A stretch of 5,525 nucleotides of DNA. Source: Lachnospiraceae bacterium (GTDB lineage Bacteria > Bacillota > Clostridia > Lachnospirales > Lachnospiraceae). Positions 5,498 to 5,525 of the stretch are shown one piece after another (position 1 is the first letter of the stretch; every line of letters begins with the position of its first letter). The translations under genes and the position numbers were made by a program. Location: NCBI GenBank assembly GCA_900763175.1, contig CAAFJI010000211.1, forward strand, positions 1 through 5,525. The letters are read 5' to 3'. The notes below the pieces were generated by a model. The model made no database searches. It saw only the letters and a list, made by a program, of their open reading frames with translations, and was not told the DNA's origin.

Positions 5498-5525
5498 CAA
5501 AAAATCCACAAAAAAATCAATAACA

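Overview
The window looks like the promoter-proximal part of an exopolysaccharide/capsule biosynthesis locus from a low-to-moderate GC Firmicute, most likely a clostridial gut bacterium of the Lachnospiraceae type. This placement is inferred from AGGAG-type ribosome binding sites, AT-rich spacers, sigma-A-like promoter boxes and the style of the encoded proteins; no taxonomic marker gene is present.

Layout, reading leftwards on the minus strand from about 5100. A good sigma-A promoter (5080-5108) drives a short leader that could encode a 16-residue peptide. Next is a 405-residue TnpB/Cas12-like protein (3763-4980). It keeps the overall TnpB layout and the zinc finger, but the three RuvC catalytic acids appear to be replaced (Arg208, Pro303, Phe381). 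About 290 bp of strongly hairpin-forming sequence follows, then a polyprenyl-phosphate sugar-phosphate transferase, the initiating enzyme of the pathway (2017-3468). After a 378-bp spacer comes a GT4 glycosyltransferase (511-1638). After a 295-bp spacer built around four related repeat arms comes the 5' end of a second GT4 glycosyltransferase (starting at 215 and running off the left edge). Divergently, on the plus strand, lies a 76-residue ORF (5267-5497) that carries only the N-terminal DNA-binding domain of a tyrosine recombinase and then runs into very AT-rich sequence.

How the parts fit together: the sugar-phosphate transferase loads the first sugar onto the lipid carrier and the two GT4 enzymes extend the repeat unit. 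The TnpB-like protein sits where a locus regulator would be expected. Because its active site looks dead, it has no TnpA partner, and it is followed by a structured transcript region like an omega-RNA, the most interesting hypothesis is an exapted, nuclease-dead, RNA-guided DNA-binding regulator of polysaccharide genes, comparable in principle to the TldR repressors. No guide target could be identified within this window. The gaps between the co-directional genes are all about 300-380 bp, unusually long for a polysaccharide operon, and at least two of them contain RNA-like inverted repeats whose G-U pairs favour the transcribed strand.
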